Source of the DNA: Crossaster papposus
Taxonomy: Eukaryota; Echinodermata; Asteroidea; Velatida; Solasteridae
Direction: 5' to 3'
Assembly: GCA_037893245.1 (NCBI GenBank)
Contig: JBAIAA010000869.1
Span: 23,361-87,360, forward strand
Length of the DNA: 64,000 nt
Part shown: positions 54,037 through 64,000 of the stretch, piece after piece
Position numbering within the stretch: the stretch's first letter is position 1
Layout: every line of letters begins with the position of its first letter
Translations under genes and position numbers: made by a program
The notes under the pieces: model-generated
Database searches by the model: none
Seen by the model: only the letters and a program-made list of their open reading frames with translations
Told to the model about the DNA's origin: nothing

Positions 54037-55529
54037 CTACCTGACTAAAAGACGTACCTAAAGGATTGTGAGTCTTTTCAAATGATACGTCCTGTACAGG
54101 GTGGTCCAAAAAAAACTATACCCATCTTTGGAGGCCATTTTCTCCTAGATGATAAAATATTTTAGTAATTTGGTTTGCATATTATTAAAGCATATGTCGT
54201 TGAGCATTATTGGTGAAAATAGGGAAGATATTACATTAATATTTTTGGAGATATTCCTATTTTTAGCGAGTATGTGTAAAAATGGCTTTTCCACGGGAGC
54301 TGTCAATGCATCAACATGTTTGAATATGATATGACACAATAATGTAATGACGCGATGACGCGATAGTCTTTTGACAAATGTTTTTGCGAAAGCTTCTTTT
54401 ATTTACACTAAAATGGATAAATAATACTTTTTAATAGATAGGCTTCTGGTTTTGCAGCATGCTTGAACTGATATGTACACAGCAATGAAAGCATGCTCCA
54501 AGAGTGAATTTGAAAAGCCCGCTCTGAGCATCTTGACAATAAAGACCTCTACTATATATACTTAAGCCATTTGTACACATACTCGCTAGAAATAGGAATA
54601 TCTCCAAAATATTAATGCAATATCTTCCCTATTTTTACCAATATTGCTTAACGATATATGCTTTATGCTTTAATAATATCCAAACCAAATTACTAAAATA
54701 TTTTATTATCCAGGAGAAAATGGCCTCCAAAGTTGGGTATAGTTTTTTTTGGACCACCCTGTATACAAATGTAAAGTAAAAGACGTACCTAAAGGATTGC
54801 GAGTCTTTTCAAATGATACGTCGTCTATACAAATGTAAAGTAAAAGACTTGCCTATAAAGAATTGGGGGTCTTTTCGAACGATACATCGTGTGTACAAAT
54901 GTAAAGCAAAGGGCGTGCCTGAAGGATTGCGAGTCTTTTCAAATGATACGTCGTGTATACAAATGTAAAGTAAAAGACGTAGGCCTACCTAAAGGATTGT
55001 GAGTCTTTTCAAATGATACGTCGTGTCAAAATGTAAAGTAAAAGACGTACCTAAAGGATTGTGAGTCTTTTCAAATGATACGTCGCGTATACAAATGTAA
55101 AGTAAAAGACGTACCTAAAGGATTGCGAGTCTTTTCAAATGATACGTCGTCTATACAAATGTAACTTATAAAAGACTTGCCTATAAAGGATTGGGGTCTT
55201 TTCAAATGATACGTCGTCTATACAAATGTAAAGTAAAAGACGTGCCTGAAGGATTGCGAGTCTTTTCAAATGATACGTCGTGTATACAAATGTAAAGTAA
55301 AAGACGTACCTAAAGGATTGTGAGTTTTTTCAAATGATACGTCGTGTATACAAATGTAAAGTAAAAGACGTACCTAAAGGATTGTGAGTCTTTTCAAATG
55401 ATATACGTCGTGTATACAAAAAGTAAAAGACGCACCTAAAGGATTGTGAGTCTTTTCAAATGATACGTCGTGTATACAAATGTAAAATAAAAGACTTACC
55501 TAAAGGATTGTGAGTCTTTTCAAATGATA
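54037..55529 (+). repeat. 64-bp satellite array, first block
   Basis: The unit GTGTATACAAATGTAAAGTA...AAATGATACGTC is 64 bp. About 13 copies lie here, interrupted by a MITE at 54097-54761. Copies are about 90 percent alike, with small indels. The array resumes at 57773. Confidence 0.95.
54097..54761. mobile_element. 665-bp mariner-type palindromic MITE in the satellite
   Basis: The ends CAGGGTGGTCCAAAAAAAAC are inverted, with TA duplicated on both sides. Other satellite copies show the empty site GTGTATACAAATG. Inverted similarity extends well past 150 bp (ACTATACCCA.CTTTGGAGG, CATTTTCTCCT). Confidence 0.9.
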
Positions 55530-57768
55530 ACATAAAGCCTCTGGAAGAATTGGATAAAGCTTTGAAGAAGTTGACTACCAGAAACAGATTACCAAATATA
55601 ATACTTGTAGGTGACTTCAACACACCTGACATCAATTGGAATACCAACTCAATCATCAAAGGGAAGAATAAACCTCAGTACGGCAAGAAACTCAACCAAC
55701 TTCTCATTGACATAGGAAATGACAATATGCTGACACAAGTCCAGCAAAAACCAACCCGCGGGAGAAACATACTTGATTTATGTTTCACCACCCTTCCCGA
55801 TCAACTGAAAAAAGTGGATACAGCTTCAGGCATATCTGATCATGACGCTGTCTGCATTGAGTTGGATACGGCCGTCAAGTATAGTCGTAAGAAACCAAGA
55901 ACTGTCTACCTATACAATAAAGGAGATATGACTGGAGTCAGGAAAGAGCTAGAAGACTACAAAGACTCGTTTCTTCAATCTAAGCCCATGAACAATAGTG
56001 TGGAAGAAAATTGGAACCTGCTGAAAAATGCTATATTTCATACCATGGACAAAAACATACCAAAGAAACGCATATCCTCGTGGCAACATGTTCCCTGGAT
56101 GACCAATACCATCAAGAGGAAGATCAGAAAGAAGAAGAGGTCATGGAACAAAGCAAAAAGATCAAAGCTTGAAGAAGACTGGGAAAAGTTCAGAACATTA
56201 GGAAAGCAGTTAAAGCCGAGATGAAGAAATCACATGAAGAATACGTGATGGGAATCTTGGAGAACTCACTAAAGGAGAGACCAAAAAAATTCTGGTCATA
56301 CATCAGTAGTATGAAGAAAGACGTAAATGGCATTCCAACCCTGAAAACTGATAAAGGACCGGCAACAGACAACAAGATGAAAGCAACAGCTCTGAATCAA
56401 CAATATCAGTCTGTATTCACCAAAGAGGATACTTCAAATATTCCAACCATCGGCACCAGCCAACACCCATCTATGTGTGATATCATATTTGACACCGAAG
56501 GCATTAAGAAGCTGTTGTTAGGCTTGAATCCAGGCAAAGCATCAGGACCTGATCATATACCGATCCGCATATTGAGAGAGGCTGCACATCAGATCGCTCC
56601 TATTCTGAAGGACATCTTCACTCAATCAAATGAAACTGGGACCCTACCTCAGGATTGGCTTTCCGCAAATATCGTGGCCATCTACAAGAAGATGGAGAGG
56701 CGTCGGAAACCATCCATGTCGATTCTGGTGTACCACAGGGGACTGTTCTGGGGCCATTGATGTTTCTACTCTACACCAATGACATTGGCGAGAACATCAG
56801 CTCAACCATCAAGCTCTTTGCAGATGATTGCCTCCTGTTCCGTGAAATCAACACAATAAAGGATACCAAGGTTCTGCAAGAAGACCTTAACAAGCTGCAC
56901 AACTGGACTGAGACCTGGCAGATGGTATTTAATGCGACAAAGTGCTGCACCATGAGAATTCATCGCAAACAGGAGCCCATCATCCACAACTACACCATGG
57001 GAGATGAGGCACTTACCACGGCCTCAAGCCAGTCCTACCTTGGGTTGGAGATCCATGAAAAACTCAGCTGGAAATCCCACATCAAAGCAGTCGCAACCAA
57101 AGCCAACAGAACCCTTGCATTCATCAGACGAAATCTCAGCCTATGTTCTCCCTCCATCAAGAAACAGGCATACACAACACTTGTCAGGTCACAACTGGAA
57201 TACGGGGCAGCAATATGGGATCCATACCGGCAAAATCAAATTGACAGCCTTGAGAAAGTTCAGAGGAGGGGGATACGCTTCATCACTGGGAACTACAACA
57301 GAGAAGACAGCGTCACAGCTATGAGATTGGACATCGGACTCCCAACACTCCAAGAACGACGATTACAATCACGTCTAGTCATGATGTACAAGATCCTCAA
57401 CCATCAGATAGCCATTCCTCTCCCAGACTACTTCAAACATAAGGCCAGAGCAACCAGAAGTCAACATCGCCTGAAATTTACAAGACTAAGAACATCATCA
57501 GACTCATACAAATACAGCTTCTTTCCTCGTACCATAAAAGACTGGGATGAGCTTCCTCAAGACATCATCGAGCTGCCCACCTTGGAGCAGTTCAAGGAGG
57601 CCATCAGATGCGAGTAGGCATCAAGAGTCATGTTTTTACTTGCACACATCTCTATTTTTGTACATATTTTGGCACCCACTGAGTACACATACCGTCCACC
57701 GTCGGCAGCCGCACCCTTGTCTAGATGCTGAATAGGCTTTGACAAGTAGCTGGATAGATGTAGATGTA
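55530..57768 (+). pseudogene. LINE (CR1/Rex-like) inserted in the satellite
   Basis: 5' truncated within the endonuclease: LPNIILVGDFNTPDINWNTN (55595-55650), RGRNILDLCFTTLPDQ, SGISDHDAVCIELD. A linker follows, then RT KLLLGLNPGKASGPDHIPIR and WLSANIVAIYKK. The central palm is deleted up to VDSGVPQGTVLGPLMFLLYT, after which the catalytic FADDCLLFR lies at about 56818-56845. SQSYLGLEIHEKLSWKSHI, SQLEYGAAIWDPY and PTLEQFKEAIRCE complete the protein, with the stop at 57615. The 3' UTR ends in TAGATGTAGATA. GATA flanks both ends (55526-55529, 57769-57772). Only about two lesions are visible, so it is young. Confidence 0.92.
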
Positions 57769-57772
57769 GATA

Positions 57773-58215
57773 CGTCGTGTATACAATGTAAAGTAAAAGA
57801 CGTGCCTGAAGGACTGTGAGTCTTTTCAAATGATACGTCGTGTATACAAATGTAAAGTAAAAGACGTGCCTGAAGGACTGTGAGTCTTTTCAAATGATAC
57901 GTCGTGTATACAAATGTAAAGTAAAGGATTGTGAGTCTTTTCAAATGATACGTCGTGTATACAAATGTAAAGTAATAGACTTACCTAAAGGATTGTGAGT
58001 CTTTTTAAATGATACGTCGTGTATACAAATGTAAAGTAAAAGACGCACCTAAATAATTGGGGGGTCTTTTAAAATGATACGTCGTACATACAATTGTAAA
58101 GTAAAAGACGTACCTGAAAGAGTTTGAGTCTTTTCAACTGATACGTCGTGTATACAAATGTAAAGTAAAAGACGGTACCTAAAGGAGTGTGAGTCTTTTC
58201 AAATGATACGTCTAT
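57773..58215 (+). repeat. 64-bp satellite array, second block
   Basis: About seven more units, continuous in phase with the first block once the LINE is removed. Confidence 0.95.
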
Positions 58216-58345
58216 GTAAATAATAACCACTTGGCGTACGTGGGACGATGTCTTCTGAAAATACAACTCGTCTTTAGAAATGTAAACATTTCATATAAAA
58301 GGGAGTAACTCAACTGCAGGTGTTCACCAAGAACACCATTATGAA

Positions 58346-58518
58346 GCACGATATGTGGCAGAGAAAACCCCCCTCTTTTGTGTTGACCATTGTGTTCCCG
58401 GTCGGTATCTTAGGAATTATTTTTAGGTTTCAAGGGGGGATGTGTTAGGTAACAATAGTGTGGACTGTGTATAGGGTATAGGGATAAGAGAGGGATACCC
58501 CTCTGCAACATATCGTTC
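58346..58518. mobile_element. Third copy of the GCACGATAT MITE
   Basis: Mirror counterpart of the copy at 52324 in the inverted duplication. Confidence 0.8.
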
Positions 58519-58752
58519 TGAGTATAAAGAACACCCTTGAAGCCGCCGACTGCACGGTATAGGTCTAATAACCTACGAGAAGTATGGATCCAAATGTCAT
58601 TTTATTATTTTTGTGGTATACAGTACCGTCATTCTACATCAAAATACTATTATTATGATTATAATTGTGTTTTTTGTGGTTTTTTTTGGGGGGGAGGGTG
58701 CTTACGCACCTGTCGCACCCCCCTGTGTACCGTACGGGCCTGCATATACCCA

Positions 58753-58855
58753 GCACGATATGTGGCAGAGGGTACCCCCCCCCCCCACCCCCCCCCCCCC
58801 CCCCCCCCCCCCCCACCCCCCCCCCTCTTTTCCAATACTTTATACTTTATCGTGC
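58753..58855. mobile_element. Shortened GCACGATAT MITE with poly-C core
   Basis: The left TIR is intact and the right end is reduced to ATCGTGC. The middle is mostly C (58775-58825), which is difficult to sequence, so the length is uncertain. Confidence 0.65.
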
Positions 58856-58920
58856 TGGGTATATGCAGGCCCGTACGGTACACAGGGGGGTGCGACAGGT
58901 GCGTAAGCACCCACACAAAC

Positions 58921-58952
<32 letters not shown>

Positions 58953-58994
58953 CACACAATTATAATCATAATAATAGTATTTTGATGTAGAATA

Positions 58995-59327
58995 GAGATG
59001 TGTGCAAGTAAAAACATGACTCTTGATGCCTACTCGCATCTGATGGCCTCCTTGAACTGCTCCAAGGTGGGCAGCTCGATGATGTCTTGAGGAAGCTCAT
59101 CCCAGTCTTTTATGGTACGAGGAAAGAAGCTGTATTTGTATGAGTCTGATGATGTTCTTAGTCTTGTAAATTTCAGGCGATGTTGACTTCTGGTTGCTCT
59201 GGCCTTATGTTTGAAGTAGTCTGGGAGAGGAATGGCTATCTGATGGTTGAGGATCTTGTACATCATGACTAGACGTGATTGTAATCGTCGTTCTTGGAGT
59301 GTTGGGAGTCCGATGTCCAATCTCATA
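58995..59327 (-). pseudogene. LINE 3' fragment identical to 57322-57650
   Basis: It encodes the last 98 residues (MRLDIGLPTLQERRLQSRLV to FKEAIRCE) and a piece of 3' UTR, apparently base-identical to the LINE at 55.5-57.8 kb. Both ends are abrupt, with no poly-A or microsatellite tail and no target duplication. It joins GATGTAGAAT to TCTTATCCCTATACC of the duplicated repeat, replacing about 145 bp. Confidence 0.9.
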
Positions 59328-59470
59328 TCTTATCCCTATACCCTATACACAGTCCACACTATATTGTAACCTAACCCATCCCCCCTTGAAACCTAAAAGG
59401 AATTCCTGAGATTCCGGGAACACAATGGTCAACACAAAAGAGGTTTTTTTTTCTCTGCCACATATCGTGC
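59328..59470. mobile_element. Truncated GCACGATAT MITE
   Basis: The left part was lost to the LINE fragment; the right end CTCTGCCACATATCGTGC is intact. Confidence 0.75.
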
Positions 59471-59542
59471 TTCATATGGGCCTGCACTATCGCCATAAAG
59501 AGTCCTATAACCTCCGAGCCGCGATGAACAACTCGATGAAGT

Positions 59543-59611
59543 GTGTGGATTCGTATTTAAGAATCCACTCGGCGCTTCGCGCCTCGTGAATTCGTAATTA
59601 CGAATCCACAC
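59543..59611. mobile_element. 69-bp foldback in the right arm
   Basis: The ends GTGTGGATTCGTA and TACGAATCCACAC are inverted. Absent from the left arm, where CTCGATGAAGTATAGAG is continuous. Confidence 0.7.
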
Positions 59612-60204
59612 TTTATCGTGTATTCTCCTATACATACACGCCCTCCTCCCGCTGGTGGCTGACACACCAGATGTTGACAATGGCGCTTACAATGACGCCC
59701 GTCCCGCTTCTATTGTTGCAAGGTACATGTACAATGGGATACGTACATGTACTGTACATGGTGGGAATTTCAATATGATATTTTCAACATGCGGGTTGTA
59801 ATTGTGAGGATCAAACCACTTTAAATGCAGGGAACACATAGGCCTGGTAATTACTTACACCAAGTATAGAGTATATAAATCAAGCTTCCAGAGGGGATGT
59901 TTGTCCCTGATGATTATTCGTGCCGTCCACGCAAAAACTATTTTTTTAAATTACCGTCAGACGTACCAAAAAGATAATAAAATTTATCATTTTTTTCCAA
60001 AAAGAAAAAAGAAAGAAAAAAGTAGGCGGCCTCAAAAAAGGAAATTCTGGGGTGTTTGAGGGATCAAATCGATATGTTAGCTTTATTCATAATAGTGTGG
60101 TGGCCAAAGTTACCCCAAATCTACATTAAACCAATTTTTATTTGTAGTTTTCTTGTCTCCAAACGGATTTTTTTTACCGTCAAAAACTGTTTGTTGGCTC
60201 AAAC

Positions 60205-61248
60205 TATGGTGGCCCTGAAGGGACTACGCAGATCGTGAATATTGACGTCAATATTCACGACAAATTTCACGACTTTCCTCAAAGTCGCGAATATTGACGT
60301 CAATATTGACGTCAATATTCGCGACTTGCCCCCAAAGTCGCGAATATTTTGACGCGAATTTTTTTCCACAAGCTATGTTTTTGCTAGTCTTGCTCCAAGA
60401 CCGATTTTTTCATTTGTCCGGGGCGCGCCGTCCGTCTATGCAGTTGTTCATCGATCATCCATACTCAGAAAACGGGCTTATTGAGGGCGCCCTCGATTGT
60501 CACGAGAGATCAGTGATTTGTTTCAAGTTCAGAAACAAATCTCGTGAACTGAACTTAAAGGTAGGATACACCATTTGCAGACATCAAAAATATTTACTAC
60601 CGAATTATTAAGAAATAGCTTACTTATTTGAAGGTAAATTATGATTCTAGGCATCCAGCAAAATGATCGCGCTAGATATCCTGTAATTATTCCGAAAAAT
60701 ATAATGTTATAACAATAAATTCGCGATCGCCTGATGGCGATCGCCAAAAACACATAACATAAGAATATTCAACTGCCCGACGGCTGTTGAAAACAAACGC
60801 AGTTTTTCGTGATTTTCTCGCCATCCATAAATTATTGTAAAACGTCGGACAGGTCAGTTAAACGAGATTCACCCTAAAATACAACCCCCCAAATCCACCC
60901 ATTCATGATAATTCAAGCAATTACCAATGGTGTATCCTACCTTTACCTTTGAAATAGGACGCCCTCAATAGGCCCGTTTTCGGAGTATTGATGATTGATG
61001 AACTGCATGCATATGTACTAGACTAGACGGACGGCGCGCGCCCCGGAACAAGACTAGCCAAAACCTAGCTTGCTGGAAAAAAATCGCGTCAAAATATTTG
61101 CGGCTTTGGGGGCAAGTCGCGAATATTGACGTCAATATTCGCGTCAAATTTGACGTCAATATTCGCGACTTTGAGGAAAGTCGTGAAATTTGTCGTCAAT
61201 ATTGACGTCAATATTCACGATCTGCGTAGTCCCTTCAGGGCCACCATA
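60205..61248. mobile_element. Palindromic TIR element with CRE-like palindromes
   Basis: The ends TATGGTGGCCCTGAAGGGAC are inverted, with TCAAAC directly repeated outside (60199-60204, 61249-61254). The arms (about 300 bp) carry repeated AATATTGACGTCAATATT palindromes, then CTAGTCTTG, GGCGCGC and CGGGC.TATTGAGGGCG in mirror order. A separate MITE lies at the centre. No coding sequence. Confidence 0.88.
60559..60942. mobile_element. TTAA MITE, AGGTAGTATACACC family, near-complete
   Basis: AGGTAGGATACACCAT lies at the left and ATGGTGTATCCTACCT at the right, flanked by TTAA and TTAC. It contains the hairpin TTCGCGATCGCC...GGCGATCGCC and ACAACCCCCCAAATCCACCC. It is the reference copy for the split element at 23345-26326. 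Confidence 0.85.
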
Positions 61249-61274
61249 TCAAACCCAACTTTATTGTAAAACAT

Positions 61275-61525
61275 ACGCGGAAAATATAACATAGTACAAG
61301 GTACAAGGGACACCATTGAGAAACACCAATATAGTACTTGGTTATTATTGCATGTACTTGGCTTAAGCAACTAGCAGGCGTTCGTATTCCCTGCATTTAA
61401 AATGGTTTGATCCTGACAACCCACATGTAGAAAAATATCATTGAAATTCCCGTCATGTACGTATCCCATTGTACCTTGCAACAATAGAAGCGGAGAGTCT
61501 TTGCAAACGCCATTGTACACGTCTG
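61275..61525 (+). repeat. Third copy of the duplicated-arm sequence
   Basis: It matches 51270-51460 and, inverted, 59690-59900 (CCTGCATTTAAA.TGGTTTGAT; TGTACCTTGCAACAATAGAAG). It continues at 62723-62790 after a Harbinger insertion (TGTGTCAGTCACCAGCGGGA). Confidence 0.8.
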
Positions 61526-62722
61526 GGGCCGGTTGCACCAAACATGTCCTACATGCTTGTCGTAAGATAAGAAATTTAGGACAACCCTAAGACATGTCGT
61601 AACTGCGGTTGCACCAAAAGCTTTTAGGCCTGTCCTAAAATGTATATTTTACGACACGCCGTAGGACATGTCCTAGTGTATAATTATAACTGTATTGGGA
61701 CTAACGTAGGTCACAATCCCGAAATTAAATATAGCAACTGTACACAGCATGTTTTCCATCAAATATGTTTTATTTTTCTTGAAAAGCAATCAAATTTGAT
61801 ACACCAATTAAGCATGTCAATAAAGAGCATTGTTCTCTCGCTAATTTCGAAAAAAGAATTACCGAAATTGATCCATGCTATCAGAAGTTATGCATGTGCA
61901 TGGAATACTATTGGAAGCTGTTAAATTCAAATACAAATGAGATTTTAATAATTGAAATTAAGACTAAAAACCTTATTTGCATTGTCAGATTTTGTATTTA
62001 GAATTGGGAACAAGTGAACACTTTTCCCCCGAAATATTAATGGCGATTTGTGTATTTCTTTTTTTGCAAGTCAATAAAATGTACCTTATATTCCCGTAAA
62101 AAAAATGTATATCTATATATTGGAGTGAGCCAAATATTTTTTTATTTTTTCCCTTAAATTCGGTCACTTTGTTTTGACTCTAGTGCGTGTTCCGTGTCGT
62201 TTAAAACAATTCCGAGTTGTAGATTAAAGAATTTCACTTTGTTCGACTCTACTTTCGACCCTGCTGTAATTGTTGTATTTATTTTAGAAACAATTGGAGC
62301 ATTTGAACAAAATCTAAAAAGTTAGATTTTTTTCCAACCGTTTTTATAAATCGCTGTCTGGTTGTTTTTCCCTCAGTTGCTTTTCCCTCAGCTACTGATT
62401 TTCAAAAAGATTTGTTGATAACTTATTGCCTAATCGTTTTTAACACGATTTTCGTGTTTTACGAAAACTCGTCTAATGTGATGCTATTTGGTCCTTCGAA
62501 ATTTTTTAGTTTTGAATACAAAACGAACATTTCTTTTTCAATTTTTTTTGACAACCAAATGGTGTTAAAACATGCAGAAGTATTGTTTTCAATATGTTTA
62601 CTAACAAATTATAATTGACACTGTACTTCAACCCGAACATATTGCCCGAAATTGCTACCCGAACTATTTAAGTCACCTTCCCACTAGACGTAATTTTATG
62701 TCGTAAATGTCGCAACCGGCCC
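61526..62722 (-). mobile_element. Harbinger-type non-autonomous copy, 1.2 kb
   Basis: The TIR GGGCCGGTTGCACCA is at the left and its inverse GCAACCGGCCC at the right, with CTG on both sides (61523-61525, 62723-62725), the 3-bp duplication expected for PIF/Harbinger. Its internal sequence from 62722 leftward matches 62797 rightward for about 800 bp (GATAACTTATTGC, CCCTCAGCTACTGATTTT, CTCTTTATTGACATGCTT). It then jumps to the other terminus, lacking the transposase. Confidence 0.85.
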
Positions 62723-62796
62723 CTGGTGTGTCAGTCACCAGCGGGAGGAGGGTGTGTATACTAATGATTAGAATAATCATGTAGATCGTATACCAG

Positions 62797-64000
62797 GGGC
62801 CGGTTGCACCAACGGTCTTAAGTGCTGTACTAAAGTTACGAACGGAAATGGGTTGCACCATCGATGTCTTACGACATGTACTAACTTCCTTGCCGTACGC
62901 ATTCAGACTTACGTGTCGTGTAAGACAACTTTTGTGCAACCGAAAGACATTACGATACAACTGTTGCACCATCACAACTTACGCATTAGTAGGACATGAA
63001 TTTACGACATAAAATTACGTCTAGAAGGGAGGTGACTTAAATAGTTAGGGTAGGCATACGCGGCAATATGTTCAGGTTGAAGTACAATGTCGTTTAGGAT
63101 TTTGTTAAGGAAAAGATTAGAATCAATACTTCTGCATGTTTTATCACCATTTGGTTGTGAAAGAAATAATTATAAAACAATATTTAGCTTCACATTTGAA
63201 GAGTTTTTGTACTTAGACAACACGAATTTCGTGTAAAAAACGGCTAAGCAATAAGTTATCAAGAAATCCTTCATAAAATCAGTAGCTGAGGGAAAAGAAG
63301 AACCAGACAGAAATGTTAAAAGACGTTTTCTGAGACTGCACATGGGATTAACTGTTTAGATTTCGTTCAAATGCTTGAATTGTTCCTACTAAAAAACAAC
63401 AATTATAGCAATAAGTACAAACTGAACAACAAAACAAAAACAGGGTCCAACAAAGTGAAATTGTTAAATCTACAACTCGGATTTGTTTTAATCAAAACGG
63501 AACACGGCGAGTCAAAAAGAAAGTAATTCTGTTTTTGTTTAAATGAGTGAGAGAGAACATGCTCTTTATTGACATGCTTGATGGGTGTATCAAAATTAAT
63601 CATTTTTTTAAGAAAAATGTATCTGGGTCGGTTTCGTTAACTGTTATTTCTGTTCATGGTTGAAATAGGGAAATCGTTCAGCCCCTCAATAAGTCTACAA
63701 TTTGGTTTATTTCGGCAATCCCTTCATGATTTGGATCATCATCAATGTCAGGCCACTCGTTGTCGTCGAGATGCTCATCCATTAGCTCTGCATACATCTG
63801 CCCATCTTCGTCTTCAAGAGGCAGACGTCTGGCGAAGTTGTGAAGCATAGCCGTTACAACTATTACCTGGCAAACCTTTTCAATGGGCTGCAGTCTTAGA
63901 TGTCGAAGACATGCCCACCTACGTTTCCATACTCCAATGCATCTTTCGACACTGGTTCTTGCAATTTTCTTCGCAATTGGAAATGTTCAGGAAGGAACAT
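62797..64000 (-). mobile_element. Harbinger-type element, left part, runs off the window
   Basis: It starts GGGCCGGTTGCACCAACGG and carries the transposase end at 63678. It is head-to-head with the copy at 61526-62722, 74 bp away. The other terminus is beyond 64000. Confidence 0.85.
63678..64000 (-). CDS. Harbinger (HARBI1-like) transposase, C-terminal part
   Basis: The minus-strand frame is open from the window edge to TGA at 63678-63680: TFPIAKKIARTSVERCIGVW, then KRRWACLRHLRLQPIEKVCQ, VIVVTAMLHNF and an acidic tail EDEDGQMYAELMDEHLDD. The VERCIGVWKRRW block is the DDE_4 region around the last catalytic glutamate, and the AMLHNF block closes HARBI1-like transposases. The transposase excises and inserts the element, usually with a partner Myb-like protein not seen here. 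The N-terminus and start codon lie outside the window. No damage is visible in this part. Confidence 0.88.

Larger units (their letters stand above)
58275..59976 (-). repeat. Right arm of the large inverted duplication
   Basis: Inverse of 51156-52556. It has gained a LINE fragment (58995-59327), a small foldback (59543-59611) and extra poly-C and MITE material, and lacks the 320-bp segment of the left arm. Confidence 0.85.

Noticed and set aside
54037-58215. Regular repeats that could suggest a CRISPR array
   Set aside because: The 64-bp units are continuous without unique spacers, and the sequence is eukaryotic; it is a satellite.
58634-59039. ORFs with long proline or glycine runs
   Set aside because: Caused by poly-C tracts in a MITE core; low complexity and possibly mis-sequenced.
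1-64000. tRNA and rRNA genes
   Set aside because: No tRNA cloverleaf with A and B boxes or rRNA-like block was noticed; a tRNAscan or Infernal run would be needed to exclude them fully.

Overview
The window looks like a transposon-packed stretch of an invertebrate animal genome, most likely a marine deuterostome such as a lancelet, hemichordate or echinoderm. The signs are AT-rich non-coding DNA, GT/AG introns, a LITAF-domain gene, CR1-like LINEs, BEL/Pao and Ty3/Gypsy elements, many hairpin MITEs, and frequent TAGGCCTA and ACATGTAC words. The exact phylum cannot be settled by eye. Only one convincing host gene is present: a LITAF-domain gene on the + strand at 32.3-33.1 kb, whose remaining exon(s) were not found. 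Almost all other coding sequence belongs to mobile elements, most of it broken.

Layout. 1-5.2 kb: decayed BEL/Pao retrotransposon (+) with a CCGTA-rich MITE inside it. 5.7-8.1 kb: 160-bp inverted repeat, then a decayed Ty3/Gypsy pol (+). 8.4-10.7 kb: MITEs and remnants of a nuclease-type transposon protein. 12.19-17.18 kb: complete Ty3/Gypsy element (-) with about 155-bp LTRs, a 5-bp TSD and a triplicated gag segment. 17.2-23.3 kb: mostly non-coding, with a hexamer repeat array and a LINE endonuclease remnant. 23.3-26.3 kb: a TTAA MITE split by a 2.7-kb TIR element with a 9-bp TSD. That element carries a 1.25-kb palindrome and the promoter and first exon of a RecQ-like helicase. 28.7-31.9 kb: two CR1-like LINE remnants. 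32.3-33.1 kb: LITAF gene. 33.29-41.62 kb: large Ty3/Gypsy element (-) with 1.67-kb LTRs, an extra membrane-protein ORF before gag and a readable -1 frameshift site; its integrase region is replaced by a LINE. 41.69-48.97 kb: 7.3-kb DNA transposon with compound TIRs and a broken gene for a FEN/XPG-like nuclease-domain protein, resembling Academ-type elements. 49.5-50.6 kb: TTAA MITE. 51.16-59.98 kb: large inverted duplication around a 64-bp satellite that has been hit by a mariner-type MITE and a LINE. 60.2-61.25 kb: palindromic element full of TGACGTCA palindromes, with a TTAA MITE at its centre. 61.5-64 kb: two Harbinger copies facing each other, one deleted and one with a transposase that runs off the window.

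Many insertions can be ordered in time, because their target duplications or an unoccupied relative are visible inside the window. All domain assignments are by eye from motifs; no database search was run.
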